A DNA stretch of 64,000 bases from Struthidea cinerea. Lineage: Eukaryota > Chordata > Aves > Passeriformes > Corcoracidae. The notes beneath the pieces are model-generated. The model searched no databases, was not told the DNA's origin, and saw only the letters and a program-made list of their open reading frames with translations. The DNA lies in assembly GCA_013397865.1 (NCBI GenBank), contig VZTI01003105.1:816109-880108 (forward strand), written 5' to 3'. Positions 32,441 through 47,222 of this stretch are shown here, one piece after another. The first letter of the stretch is position 1, and each line of letters starts with the position of its first letter. The translations under genes and the position numbers were made by a program.

Positions 32441-35400
32441 CTGGAAAAAAAAAAGGATAACAGATAAAGGAAGTTGCCATAAAAATAATATTAAAAACAT
32501 TAAAGTAAAAGAGCAACAGCAGGTGTTCACACTTCCCCACTACTGCCACATGCACATGCCCAACAACTGTCACGGCAGCATTTTCATACCATACTGTCTG
32601 GGGTTCTTTATCCACAGAGGGCTCTGATCTGGATAGTCCGCTGGAACACTGAGCTGGAGTGGTGGGACATTTGGGAGATTCTTGTCATCTAGAAGGCAAA
32701 CACACTTCCATCACAACAGAGCATTTCTTACCAGACAGTAGGCTTTTTGTGCATAATTGAGCTTGGTTTCTAGCCTCTGAATCCCAAGGAGGAACCAGAC
32801 TGCACATTTCCCCCTTTCTTTTTACCTAGCTTGCATATGAGATGAACTGTGCCATTATTACTGCAGTGTGAAGGATCCAGGTTCACCAGGAATTTAGGAT
32901 TTAATCTTGCAACTTCTCCTTGTAAGACATTTGGTATGGTCTGTCTTTCATCCTCTTCATATTTCCGTTTTCGAGGGGAAGCAATTGGGGCCCTGTGTAA
33001 AACACAGTCCACAAAAGGAGCAGGTGAAAATGTGCCAACACTGTACTTGTTAAATATTTTACATGTGAAAAAAGAAAAGCTGTAAATCATCCCCATCCAT
33101 AAACCCATCTGTGCTTTTAATAGTTTCTACAAAATCTTTTTTGCTCAAATAATGAGCAGTGAAGACAGGCAGCAGGGCTGTGGTACGTACGTGATGGGCT
33201 GCCCGTGAATCGCGGTCATCGCCGGCATGAACGTCCGGTACAGGGAATGGTTGAAGACTGGTGAGCGGATGTTGGCCAGAACAGCATCCAAAAGTGGCTG
33301 ACACAAGTACTGCTGTTTGGTAGGGGGCACTGGGGGAGGCGGTGGAGTAGGCTGAAACACAACAGAAGCCCCTTTTCTTTTAATCATCACCAAAGACAGA
33401 AATACCTACTTTTAATTCTGGAAAATTTTACAGCAGTAAACTTCCAATGCATGGAATGTGAGTGATTCTCGAAACTGTATATAGTAACATTAAGGGAGGA
33501 AGTAAAGCAAAAAAACCCCATATACAGTTTTGGTTTAGGAAGGCTGTCCTGAAATCAGCCACAGTCCATAGAAAAAATTATTCAAGTCTTGGCACAAAGC
33601 ACAAGAAATTGAAAGTTCAGTTAAAAGATACATACAGGTGACTTAGATGAAGTAAATGCTTGCCCATTTTTTCCTGTTTTCTTATTTTGTCCAACCTTAC
33701 TTGAAGTTTTAACAGCATGAGTAATAAAAACTGCAAAAATAACCCTGCCAAATCTTAAGACCTTTTGGAATTAATTGCTTATCTTTGCTGGCACAAAGCA
33801 TTACATACCACAGCCATATCATTTTTCAGCTTCTCCAGAGCAATTTCACATTTCTGCAGCGTCTTCAGGGGGCACCTGCAGAAGAGAAATTGCATCCACA
33901 TCACCCACAAAATGGGCACCTCAGCTGAAGTGTTTCTGCTATCTGAGCCCCACAGACAGCCTCAGTGGCAACAGGGCTGGATGCTAAACAACACATTTCT
34001 GGAACAGCTGGGAAAACTGACAGAAAAAGTTACCGCTTTGAAGGGTCAGTCAGGATATCCAAGAGACTCTTCATTTTACTCAGGTCCTTCTTCCTGTCTG
34101 AAATAGTATGAGAAACACAAACACTGACTACAAGAATAGCTTCTGTTCTTGCAGACAGAAATAAAACATACTTCCAAAAAATGAAAACATGAGCCAATAC
34201 TAAAGAAAAATTGTGAGGATTAAAGACCTGTCATCTAATCCTAAGTATATCCAAAGTATAAACTCTATATGTTTCAAAACCATCAGAAGTAAAAGAAAAA
34301 CTGATGAGAATTTAAAGATAAGGATTTTGCCCACTCTTCACACTAAAATCTTTAGTTAGAAGCAAGAAAGCACAGCTAACTTTCTCTGACATTTTTTAAT
34401 CCCTGGAAAAGAAGTCACCACAAAAGACAAAGTACTGCTTCTTTCAGCAGATAAGAGAGCTGACACAGGGAAATGCATGGCCAAATATAGGAAATCTCAC
34501 CTTCATTTTTATCTATTTTATTGATCATCCTCCGAAGTGGCTCAATGTATTTTGATAGCTGCTTGAGTTTTTCCAGATACTGCTGCTCCTCTGACTGACC
34601 AGAACTGGCTGGACTCATGACAGAATTTGGATTTCCTAGCAAAAAGGAAGACTGCATGTCACAGGGTGATAAAAGATACTGCAGAACATTATTCTTGCAT
34701 TTCAGAATCTTGATCTCTAAGTGTAGCTCATGTCAAATATCCACATCCACAACTGGATACCCTCTATAGTTTAATTGCTTGCCCATGCCTCTAGTCTTAG
34801 TGTAGAAATAACATGTTCTATGGGCAGAACAGCAATTCCCACTTAATCCATATTTTTCTGAAAAGTTCTGAAGTTCCATATACCCATTTTCTGCCTTCAC
34901 TCTGATGCTTTAAATGCTAAATAAACACAATAAATACACTGCAGTTTTTGTTAAGTGGGTCCTTTCCTAACTGCAAAGCACACAACACTGGCATGAAAAG
35001 GAGCCAGTATGTCACCTCCATTCAAAGTATCACAAACTGCTTATTATGTCTGGAAGGGAAGTGCAAAGTGCCAGAGGACATCTGGGAAGGTGTTCTGGAG
35101 CAAAGCAGCCTGCTGCCTGTGATTAAGTGGTTATGTCCTTTACAACTACACAGTGTCACTAAGGGTTCCTTCCTGCTGGAAGTAAGGAACCATTATGCCT
35201 CTATAAACTTGCTCCATTAAATTAAGTATAATTCTTTTTTCAAAATATGGGGGAAGTTAGAAAAACTTAGTTCAGTGATGAGAAAAGAGGTTTAAATTGA
35301 CTTTGATTTGGGAACCCAAGCTGTTGTGTTATGTGGTGTATGTTCACTACTTGCAATGCCAGCTGCACACAGAACTCTTGGAAGTTTACACTTTGCCAAA

Positions 35401-38400
35401 AATAACGGGTTTCCTAGGAACTATTACAGTTACCAAAACACAGCCCAACTCATGGTCTGCAGCTCTCAGATCATTTACCTGGAGTGTTTAAAGGACCTGG
35501 GGATGGGACACTAAAGTTCTGAGGTGTTCGTGCAGCTGCTGGGCTCTGCGATGGTTGTGGAGATGGACTGGGGAGAAAGCTGCTGGGTGATGGAGCAGGG
35601 CCAGAGCTGAAAAATAAGCATAAAATCAAACCTGACAGAACCTGACAAGGAGGGATCATCAGCCTATAAGCAGATATGATTTTAGTGGGCATTGTTATGG
35701 CACTCTGTAGTTCTGCTTTGGTGAGGATTTCATACACAGATTCTTTATGTGAAATGGGGGTTTCAGAGTGTATTCAGCACAGTCTCCCCTCTACTCCCAG
35801 TGCAGTTGGTATTAAAATTCATTCACTTCAATGGAAACAGAGTAAGATATATTGAATGTTTTTGAAAACCTCAAACTTAGGGCATTAACAGAAGTCCTCA
35901 AAAGCTGCAGTGTGGCTCACCTGACATTTGAGTTTGGCTGAGAGGTTGGCTGGCCTGGCTGAGGAGATGGCTGCGGCTGTGGTGGTGGAGGCATTGACTG
36001 GGGTGTTTGAGCTTGCTGGACAGGAGATGGGGATGACATCATGGTAATATTGTTCTGGCTGACCTGGAATGTGGGAAAAGATACTATCAGTAACAACAAA
36101 AGGGAGTAGAGGATGGGAACCTAAACTAAAAGGCTTTACCTGTGGAGAGAAGTGTATCCTCAGGCCTACAAGAAATGAAAGCATTAGTTTCCTTTCTCCC
36201 CCATAAGGACACTCCCACCTGTATCATTCTTGAAGCTGTCAGGGCAGTAAATCTTCTTCTTCCAACTTCAGTAGAAATAACCATTAAAACTGCACATAGC
36301 TTGAATTAATAAGCTTGTATAATAATTATTTTGCCCTGCCCAAACCATCGTGTTGCAATTAAAATGTCGGAAGTGCCATGTGAAAAACCTGGACTTTATT
36401 AGAACTAAAGAAGAGCCGGAAGAAAAGACAGTTCCCACTTGATAATTAAGAATCAAAAAACCCTCCTTATTTAAACATTTTAATTACAGTCTTCAAAGGT
36501 CTGTCAGCCTTGACTGTAGCTTCTCAACTGGTTTTCTTTAGGAAGAAGGAAGAAAAAAATTAGGTAAGCCAAATCACCAACATCTTGTTTAAATATTGAG
36601 TTCTGAAAATCCGGGTGGAGATAGAAACTCCAAACTGAATGGCTAGGTGTAAAAAAAAGTGAAGTAGCTTTCTGACCTTTGGAGAATGATGAAGTGTGCC
36701 TGAAGGACAATAAGGCAGGTAAGAGCATTTCCAGAACAGCACCAAACTCTGGGTAACAACTAAGTTTATTCTGTACATTCTACAGTGCCAGAGTCAGATA
36801 ATACTCAAATTTGAGCAACTTCTCACATTTGTTTTAACACACATTTTTCCCCTTAATCACTTAAAACCAAACAAGAAAACCTGTGCAATGGCAGAGGCAT
36901 GGTATAGTAATGCAGATATTAAGTGATCATGTTTAAGGCACATGCAGAGATCTTATGACTTGAGGCTATAAATAAGTACATACAAAGATAAATGGAATTA
37001 GCCTGCAGAGGCAATATATTGTGGTTCATTAACCCATGTGTCCAACCTGTAAGTCATTGATTAGTATCTTTGAATTAACAACTCTTTCCCTCAGTCTAAA
37101 CCATTTTAAAGTGAAGGTTCCAGTAAATCCACGAGTCCCAGACACTTCACAGGCACGGCAAATTGGTGTTGCCCTTCACTCTTTTATTAAATATCCATCT
37201 AAATAATTCAACTGTATCCAGAGGACATGATATTTAGCACACTGAAAAGTATTTAGCACATTATCTACTTTTGCATGGACACACCAACTACAACAGGAAA
37301 TGCTCTGCTTGGTACATCACATTGCAGCTATGCAAAAGGTCATACTCCCCCCCAAAAAAGGGCACAAACAATCCCCAGCTCAGTGCAAAACTGCTAAGCT
37401 TGGAGATACTAGTTTATCATCCATTAGAGAATAGTTTAAAATCAAATGCAGCCTGACATACTATGATGTTTATTTCAATCTTTAATAACCCCAGTACCTT
37501 TGCAACCTCTCCCACAAAGGTAATACTTAGAACAAGTGAGGCTGAAAAGATGTTATAAATCAGCTACAGTATCTTCCTTTTCTCCATAGTCAACAACTAC
37601 TGAGCCTGTGCTTCCTGTTTTCCAAAGGAGGTGGATTCTTTAACAGCATGTCTCTCCTCAACAGCTGGAAAAGCATTTCTGAGATTGAAAAGCACAGTTT
37701 GCCTCTGACACCAGGCAGCTCACCACGTTTGGAAGGAAGCTGGGATGGACACTGCAAAAAGCACTCCCTGATTTTTCACAAGTCTATTTAACGTGCTATT
37801 AGACAACAAGTGATTTAGAACTTACTCATATGGATACTGCACCCATTTTTCATCAAGTCAGAGTAAGACCACTTGGAGTGGTTCATCACTTCCTGAAAAT
37901 CAGGCCCCTGTTAGGTGTCTCAAGTTGGTTACACAAAATTACTTCTGAACACTTAAATCCAGGGAGAGAGGGAGGGAGAGAGGGAGGGAGGGAAAGAGGG
38001 AAGGAAGAAAGGAAGGAGATTTCATTAGGTATTTTGCCAGATTTAAGTTTCTGTGTGTAATTTGGCACCAAGGACATTATTTACATTAATTTACAAATGT
38101 TGCAGAAAAGCGAAGAAAAGGACATGCAGCATTTACTGTGCACATAAGCACTGGATGAATTGAATTATTTTGCACTACCCCTCCTCATTCATATACGTGC
38201 ACAGGCAAACAGATTTCCTTCTTGCAACAGGTTTGCTCTCTGCCAGCTTCATTTCAGAACAGCAAAGGCCAATGTCTAATAGTAAGCAAAATTGTGACTT
38301 TTTCAAAAACATTCAGAAGTGGGCAGTTCTGAATTTACTGCCTTAGTTTTCTTTGACAGCAGTTCATTTGCTACATAATAATTTCAGTTGTTCTATAGAA

Positions 38401-41400
38401 CAGATTAAAGACTATTTCAGATTTAGGTTCCTACATTGTTTGCAGGGCACAGATTAAGATTGTAACAATTTCATGAAACTTCAATTTCTAGGGAATGCTC
38501 TTTGCAGCTGACTCTGAGTAAAAAGAAGGCTTAAAAAACCCCAAACAAACAAACACGCCACAAAAATCACTATGAACCCAAAAGACAAAAAACCCCTCCT
38601 CTCCAGAGCTTTAACTCCATTGAACTCATTCAACTCCAGAGTTAAGCCATGGTTACTGATCATTTGTATACCCTGCATCTTCAACAGATACAAGGAAATG
38701 CAACTACATATTTTTTCACTGAGGGGTATAAATTTCTGTACATAAAAGCATGTCCATGGACAGCTACTACAGCCCACTGAGTATGAATTTGCTCTGTGAC
38801 TCTACAGTGACCTGATCATGACACCATATTCTAATTTTCTGAAGTCTTGCCCAAAACATATTTAGGCTTGCATGATAAAAGTTTGCATTTACATCCACTA
38901 AATCAAAGCTATTCTTAGTGTTCAGAGCACACTGTCCTGGAAGATAAACCCAGCTATGAGTTCTATCTCCAGTTTGCTGAGTCTCAGGCACAGAACAGCA
39001 CTCAGGAGAGAAGGCTGGTAAGGGCTCTCAGTTCTAACTCTCTTTCAAATCAAAACACCAGGTGATTGTGGAATACAATGTCATATCAGCAATTTGTTTT
39101 GTTTGAAAAGACTGTAATAAGCAAAAAACCCCAACCAGACAAATAAACTCACTGGAGAATCAAATTAGTCTTGTGACAAAAAAAGGACACACTGTTTTGT
39201 CATATGGGGTAAAAACAAATAGCCACAAGGTATTGATATCACATCTGGTCCTTCTGTTGAAACACATTCTTCAGTGCAATACCAAGATTCTTTCCTAAAG
39301 AGAAAATACACCCTGAACTACCTATCACCACATCTAAATTGATTTTGATACTATAGTCAAGGAGAGGACATGCTCTTAAATGAGTGATTAATAACCACAT
39401 ATATGCTACAACCCTTTACTCCTATTGTGAACAGCTGAAAGGACTCTGATGACAAGGAAGTTATATCCAACAGACAGTATTAATTAAGCATTTTACAAGA
39501 TTAAGAGGTGTAAAAGACAACATTTCTAATTTCTAATATACCTAGAACCTGAACAAAAATTTTTGGTAGACAGTACTAGAGATTCATGCTGATCCAGAGC
39601 TGTCAAGTATATGGCAGGTCAGACTGCCTTTCAAAACATGTTTCTGTAAACTATGACTCACTCACCCATCCTAGCACCTGCTTAGGAGCCATTTTCACTC
39701 CAATCCTTATTCATGAAAAATTTCTCTTCTTCTTCTGCTTTGACCAGTTGTTCAGGCTTCTACATCACTTTCACAATCCTTGGCATGACACTGAGAACAC
39801 TCCTGATGACCAGTTCACTTGCTGTCAGAAATCAAAGCTCAGTAACAATGACAGTGCTAAAAGATCACCCTATGGCACTGAATGCTTGAACTAGAAGTCT
39901 TGCTATGAGTCAAATATTAAATATAAGCAAAAACTAATATTTAAATATCCATGGGAAAGCCTCAGATATTGTGGATATTTCAAATGGGAGATTATTATCG
40001 CAGTATATATTAACTGCTACAGTGACCAAAGAGCAAAGTAAATTCCCCTCTGACTCCACAGCTATGCCTGGGGTTTATGACAGTTAACATATACACACCG
40101 TCCTGGATTGAAATGACCATCCATCTTCAACCAGAAATGACAACAGATGTGTTTGCCTAGGACTGCAGAATGCTTCTGGTCACTGTCACTACCTTTGCAA
40201 ACTCCTGAGAAGAAATTAAGTACTCTGACCTCATGTATTTTCCAGCAACAGCTGGATAGAAGCTGCCAGCCTGCCTACACTGGTTCTTCTCTGATGCAGG
40301 TACAAGTGGAATCCTTCTGGCAGTTCCTCCTACACAACCATGAAAGAAAAGAACAGCTCAAATTTTTCTGTGTCCCTGATATCATGCCAAGAAGCTGCTC
40401 AAACTGAAACGAGCCAGGTTTACTAATAAGGCAAGAAGCACCTGTACAGAGCATGAACATAAGCCAAGCAAGGCCCTGGACACAACACAGCCAGGTACAC
40501 TGCAGTGCTGACTTGCAACACTCAGAAATGCACACTCATGGAGCATGGACCTTTAATTTGAGACTTGAATCAATTCTGAACATGGAAAAGTTTTAAATAT
40601 TAAAATAAAGATCTATGCCACTTTAAAAATGCTTTATTTGGTATCCCGAGCTCTCAGAAAACCTATTACTTAAAATGAAAAATGATCCATAAAAAACCAC
40701 AACCTAAACAGACCAACACCCTGAGTAACACCAGCAAGTGCATTGTTTGATGCAAAAGTGAACATCCCCTTACTTGAAAGGCAGCGCTACAGACCCAGGC
40801 AGTGAAGCTTTGCACAATTCCTGACACAATGTGCTTTGACCCAGTAAATACCTGTGGCATTTGCTGTCCGCCCAAGGGGATGGAGCTTGGTGGTGTAGCA
40901 GACACCGCGGTGGTAGGCGGGAACCGTGGTCTGATTTGCATCCCACCTCGGGCCATAGGTGCGGTGATCATCTTTGAGGACAGAGGGACAACAGACAAAA
41001 GTAATCGCAAAACAAGAAATGCAGTGCACTGGCAGGATGAGAAGCACATGCAACCTCCGGGAACTGGGGAGGGGGGAGCGTGAAGGGAAGGTTAGTGAGC
41101 TTTTCTCTAAAGGTTAACCTAATGTGCTGGCTTGGAAATCAAACTCCTTTTTATACTCCTATCTGTTTTCAGAGAGCACCTAACGAATTCCTAGTATCTT
41201 GAGAGAGCCAATATGCAGACTCAGATCCGTGGGTCAAGGGTTGGGTATCCTGTCATTTCCATGAGGGGCCTTTCCTAAATTTTTCCTGACATCTTGAAGT
41301 TCTAAAATTCTTGGAAGTAAGTACTCTAAGATTGCTGTCAAGAATGCTCCATATAAGAAGCTCTATAATGCCATAGGTTTCTGATGTGCTTTCCCCCACT

Positions 41401-44400
41401 GTGGACTCCAAGGGTTTAGCAGTATCTGCAAATGCCCCCTCCATTATACGACAATGACAGACAATTCAACAGCAACTGTCAGTACGATGCTCCATAGTGA
41501 GCAAATTGCACACCAGCCTAACCTATGACAGTGTAACAATGCCAAAGACAACAAAAAGGACTTCCAGGTCTGAAAAATCTAATTCCTTCCCATTATAACC
41601 CACAGAATAAGCCAAATATACCTCTTAAATTTCCATAATTTTGACAAATACCTATTCCTCTACTACTAAGTTGTGCTAAATTATCCAGAGTCCATGATTT
41701 TCCTCAAGCCTACTCATGCTTTTTGATTCTTCAGCTGTATAGAGTGAGCGCACCCTAAAGCACAATCATTTAGGGTAAATGATTAAGGTTAGCATTAGAA
41801 TGAATGATTTTAAAATAGTATTAGGACTATGCTGCTCTGCAGTGCCTAAAAGTACCTTTCAGAACCATCAGCCTGCATAAGCCACACAGATATATCTATA
41901 TCTATATCTATATCTATATCTATATCTATATCTATATCTATATCTGTATAACCCTCTGTTACTTAGAATTTTATATTACACCACATACTGAGAATTTACA
42001 ACAAAATCCGCATATTTTTGAGGTAGTATTCAGGTAACTTTGGCAGATTCATTTATCAGTCAAAGAGCTTCTGTTTGGTACTTCAAAGATCTACAGTGAA
42101 GTTCTCTGAGCTACCTTTTTTTCCTAGCTTACATGTTACCAAGGAACCTACACAATACTAACTAACCTAAGAGATAACGTAGTCTCCTTCCTCTAAATGG
42201 TTTGAGGCACCCCTGCTTGGTGTTTATGTAAATGGACTGAAGCAGCCAGCAACATGTCTCTAGAGTCAAAGAATGCATGTGCTTACAATTGTTAAAAATA
42301 AATAAAATTAAATACAACATAGCAAGACTGAAAAAGGAGAGCAATAACTGATAAAGAAAATAGTGTCAAATTCAGCACAGCTGTTAGTTCACAACATCAG
42401 AGCAATGCAGTCCCTTTCCATCCAGGCAAGGAGGGATGGTCAGAGACAGGATTTCAAAAGGGAAACAAATGAGAGCGCTTCAGACATCACACACACATGC
42501 ACACATGCACACACAGCATGCAACAGCCACCACGAGCAAACACAACGACCCAGCACTGCCACAAAGCACAGGTGAATGCTACGAAGTGCAGTGAAGAGCT
42601 ACAGTATCAATATGAGAGCTGGTGAAGCAACATAACCCTAACAAAACCAAAAAAAAAGGGGAAATTGCTGGGGGGGGGGGGAGAAAAAATATCCTTTCAG
42701 GCACAATCACCCCATCTTAGACCCTCATGAATGCACACAGATCTCTGGAGCATGTGGAATCCCAGGCATGTTATGGTGACCCACATGTCCCATCTTGGCC
42801 ATGTTTCTGAAGCCACACCACCAAAGTGTGAAAATTTAGATTACTTCCACTGAGGCAAAGGAAATTAGAAGAATATTCTCAGGTTAAGTGTCTGGAAAAC
42901 CACTGAAACCAGCATGACAAACTCCAATTCAAAGGCTCTCGACTGTTTGTAGTATTGTGGTTGGTCAAACAAGTGCACAAACATATAATTTTGGGTTAGG
43001 TTTTTTTGTATTTTTTGAAATGTGTGCTTTGGAAAGGAAATATATACATAAAATGACACCAATTCCACTCTCTTAACAAAAGTAATCTATTTTTTCCCAT
43101 TCTCCAGCTCATTTATATTTACAAAACCTGTGACCCTTTGACAAAGGAGTCAAGAAAGGGGGTTCCAAAGCAATACATCCATAAAGGAGTTACTCTTCTC
43201 ATAAAACAAGAACACAACCAGAAATGTTTAAGTACTTTTGAAAAAGATTTTAACTGAACACAAATCTGCCTCCACAAGCGAAATTGATTCTTATGGGGTA
43301 AAATCCCAGACTCTGTAAATTGAGATAAATCAGAGAGAAAGAAGAGGATCTCCCTCCAAAGTAAGATACAAACCCCATTATTTGATAAAAATGAAGTGGA
43401 ACAGAACAATTAGAATCCAGAACCTGTAACTTTCTTTTATCTAACAACCAAACATTCAGCATGCCATAAATACACAGCTTCTGGTGAGCACACGTACGTA
43501 CAGTGCCAGTGCCACTGCTCTAGAGGCAGCTCAGATTTTCAAACAGCAACAGCCACTCTGCATTCTGAGCACCTGAAGGAATTGCATCAGAACAGTGACT
43601 TAAACTTCACTGATACTTAACTGCAGTTGATTACAGATTTTTTTCCTTGGTGCTGCAAGCATTTTGCATAGCTCCCCGGTTGCTAGGACACTACTGCTAT
43701 CAGCTTCCATTGTGAGTTACATGCTCACAAGGACTAGACACCCAAGCAGGGTAACATTGACCTGTGTACTGTCTTTATAACTTCAGAGAAGAACTTCAAA
43801 ACTCACAGGAATCCACATTTAAACCCAAGACTGCTTTTACTTTTATGTAGGAAGGATTTACAGAAACTTTATGGAAAAGGAAATATGCAGACATAGCAGG
43901 AAAAATCCCCAGTTTGAAAGCCCTTAAAGACTAAGTTTAAATGTAACAAGCAAAGATTGGGATAGGATTTATTAAAAAAGCTTCCCTGAACCAAACAAAG
44001 AAATCAAGGCAGATTTATTAAAAATGCTGATGCTACTGAAAAATGTACTAAATACAAAGCAAAAATCTAGTCTTAAAAGAAACTTCTTATAAATTAAAGA
44101 AAATCCTTATACACTCTCAATGCTGAAGCTGCATTGTAATATTATATACAGCCACAATCTTAAAACTACTATATACAGAAAATATTTAGACAAGTACAAG
44201 AAACTCATTTAGTTATTGGACTTCATAGTAGTAAGTGAATTTTAGTAGGCTCATATTGCAATGGCATGAACATAAATGGAGTAAAGCCTGTATGTGGAAT
44301 ATTCCAAACTCCATATGCGGCAGACAGAGAGCAATCCCCAAGTTTACTACACAGGACTGAATAAAGCTGCAATACAAAACTCGCTGTCAACTGTGTTATC

Positions 44401-47187
44401 ACCCAAAGCTTTTCAAATGCGCTGTGCTGTTAAGCCACTGGCACACGAAGTCACTAAACAGGGCAAGAATTAAGTTGACTCTACATAAACACAATCCGTC
44501 TGCTTCAGAGTTGAAAAGAGCACCATTAGAGTTAGTAACAAGAAAAAAAATCAGTGTCTCCTTCCAGTCAGCCTAAGTCCCTGCAGCTCCCACCTGGAAA
44601 TTATTTAAGAAACAAACAAGTTTTAATTCACATTTCAGCTGTAGGAAGAGAATTCTGCATTGCTGCCAGTACTGTCCCAACTGTACTTACCGCTGCTTTT
44701 ACATCCTGTGTTACATTGACACAAGCCAAAGGACCAATTCAGAAACATAACTTGGCCACACCAACAAGGATGCTGGCTGCATGAGAGTTACCATGGTAAA
44801 GACACTCTCCCTGATACAAGTCTGTACATTGAAGAAGCAATTGCTATCACAGTCCATATAAAAAGCTTCTTACCGAATCTATAAAATTACTTGTGCACTG
44901 AACGGAAAATGGTGCTTGAAAAACACAGAATGTCTGGGTATACAGAAAGAATTCTGCCATTAGACCTAGTCAGCCTCATTTCATCTGTCTGCCTCTCTCT
45001 CCATCTACAAAATAGTGATATTTGTACTTACCCATGTCTGTAAAATGCCTCAATATGAAACACTACAGAGGTAAGACACAAAAGACTTTCATATTCTTGT
45101 GGAAAATGGGATGAGAGGTTCAGCTCAAGCCATTCCCATTTTTTTCCCCATGTCTCCTTCATACCAGACACACATCAAGAAACAACCACTGGGGCTGCAG
45201 GTGTATTGCAGGATAAAAAAACCATGTTAGACAACAAGCTTTCACCCAGCACTTTTTTTTTTAAATGTAACTCTGCACTTGTGACACACGCCATTTGCTC
45301 TTCACAATTCACATCCAGAACAAGAGCAATCTAGATCTACTGCCCATTTCACTCAGAAGAAGAATGAAAGATGAAAGGACTGAAAGGGGAGTGCAGAGAG
45401 GTTTCATTGTCTATACTATTTTTTTTAATAGTCAATACATGAAGATGGAAGGTAAATCACATATGATTAAAGATAGCAGGCAAAGATTCACAGTACAGAA
45501 ATCAATTTACACAACAAAGCAGTCACCTAAGAGAGTTTAACGAAAGAAGAGGTGATACACTCCAGGTACCAACAGTCAGACTTGTAGTGTGCCCACAGGA
45601 GACCGTCTTACTCATGTGCATTCCTGTGTCAGTACAGGCAACACTCGTACCTACTTGGGACAGAGAGCATGCACAGAGAGGTTGTCAATGAAATCCTGCC
45701 TCTGACTCCAGGCAAAGGAGAAACAGCATAGAAGACCATATCCTCTTTATACAGGGGATGACCGATGTCAGACCCCTCATCAGAAACCACCAGAAACCCA
45801 ACTCCATGCTCATCTCTAGCATGCACTTGATACAGGCCTGCAACCTGTGATACCGGCTCCTGGGCCCTTACCTGCCCTGAAGCTCCCATCTGAGCAGCTT
45901 GGGCCTGAGCTGCTTGCACCGCTGCTGCTGCCTGCTGCTGCTGCTGGACCAGCTGAGCTCTTACCTTGAGTATGAGAACAAAACCCAAAGTAAATATACA
46001 TACCTGAGTACGGTATGACACTTCTGTTTCAACTGCATTGACTACGCTCGTTAAAAAGGGTATGGAGACAAGACCAGCCTCACAAAATAAAGTTCTTGAA
46101 GTTTTTTGTGAAAACAAGTTCCCATGTTTAAAACATTTAGAATAGTTTTCCCACAGACTGCACACCCAATTCAACAACTTCGTGCAACTTCTTACCTGTA
46201 CTATCAGGTCTTATATACAATAATAGACACTTAACTTTCTGGCAAAAAAGTTGACCAGCATTTCAAATGTTTATACATTCATTACATCTGTCAGTGTGAC
46301 AATCATGACATTTAACTACTCCTAGCTTAGCTGGTAGGAGCACAAGGTGGAGGTATCAACTCATCCATTTCTGAAGTGTGGCTGACACTCCACTCCTCCC
46401 CAGCAAGGCCCGAAGAAAACTAGGTCTGAGCTTTGGCTCAACCGCAACCTATGGAGCCCAGATAAAAATGACCGTAACCCTTCAAAAAGCTGCACCATTA
46501 AGAGGACGACCCAGCAAGAGGGTTCAACAGAGTAAAACTACTGTCTTGCCCACCTTCTCTTCAAGGCAGGAACAACCAGCATATTAAACTGTGACCAAAA
46601 CCTCCCAACATGGCAGCAGAAGCAAAGCCAGCATGGTAGAGAGATAACACTGGCTGCAGTCTAGAACACTTCAAAGTACTTGCTCATGTTGTAGACAAGC
46701 AAACAGCATGGAGATAATTTTTCTTTAACCAGAGTATGTCTCTTTTTCTTTTTTTCACTTGTCCATTCAAGAGTGAGACAAGAAAGTATTTTTTAAATAT
46801 TAGCTGCATGAATGGTTTTCACAGATTTCCAAAACTCCTGCTCTTAGGTACAAAACTGTTCTGTACTGGCAGGCCCAGATATAAACCTTTAAACATCCTG
46901 TATTCGTAACTTGCTAACTGCAGAGCTCTTAACAAGTTATGGTTTTCCTATTTCATCATTAGCAAAAGTCAGACATATTTTTTATTTCTCTAGATGATCA
47001 TAACAAATCAACAATCAGCTGGTCCTAGCCCTTACCTGCATAGCTTTTAACTGCTGTGGCGTAAGAGTAACAGGCATAACCTGACTGGGAATTTGTCCTG
47101 AGATTGCCTGTGGTTGAGATACCATGGGCTGGGGTTGAGGCTGGGATTGTGGTGGAAGTTGAGACTGTTGTGCCTGAGCAACCTGTT

Positions 47188-47222
<35 letters not shown>

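Larger units (their letters stand above)
40972..45871 (-). other. MED15 intron between exons 8 and 9 (4.9 kb)
   Basis: No exon recognised. It holds the TATATC hexamer array at 41886-41946, a CA/TGCACA-rich stretch at about 42487-42516 and a 12-base G run at 42670-42681. Confidence 0.65.

Noticed and set aside
41886..41946. CRISPR-like repetition
   Set aside because: Head-to-tail hexamers with no spacers in a vertebrate intron; a microsatellite.
45629..46177. 182-codon minus-strand frame
   Set aside because: Only 45872-45964 is real (MED15 exon 8); the rest is intron read through both splice sites.
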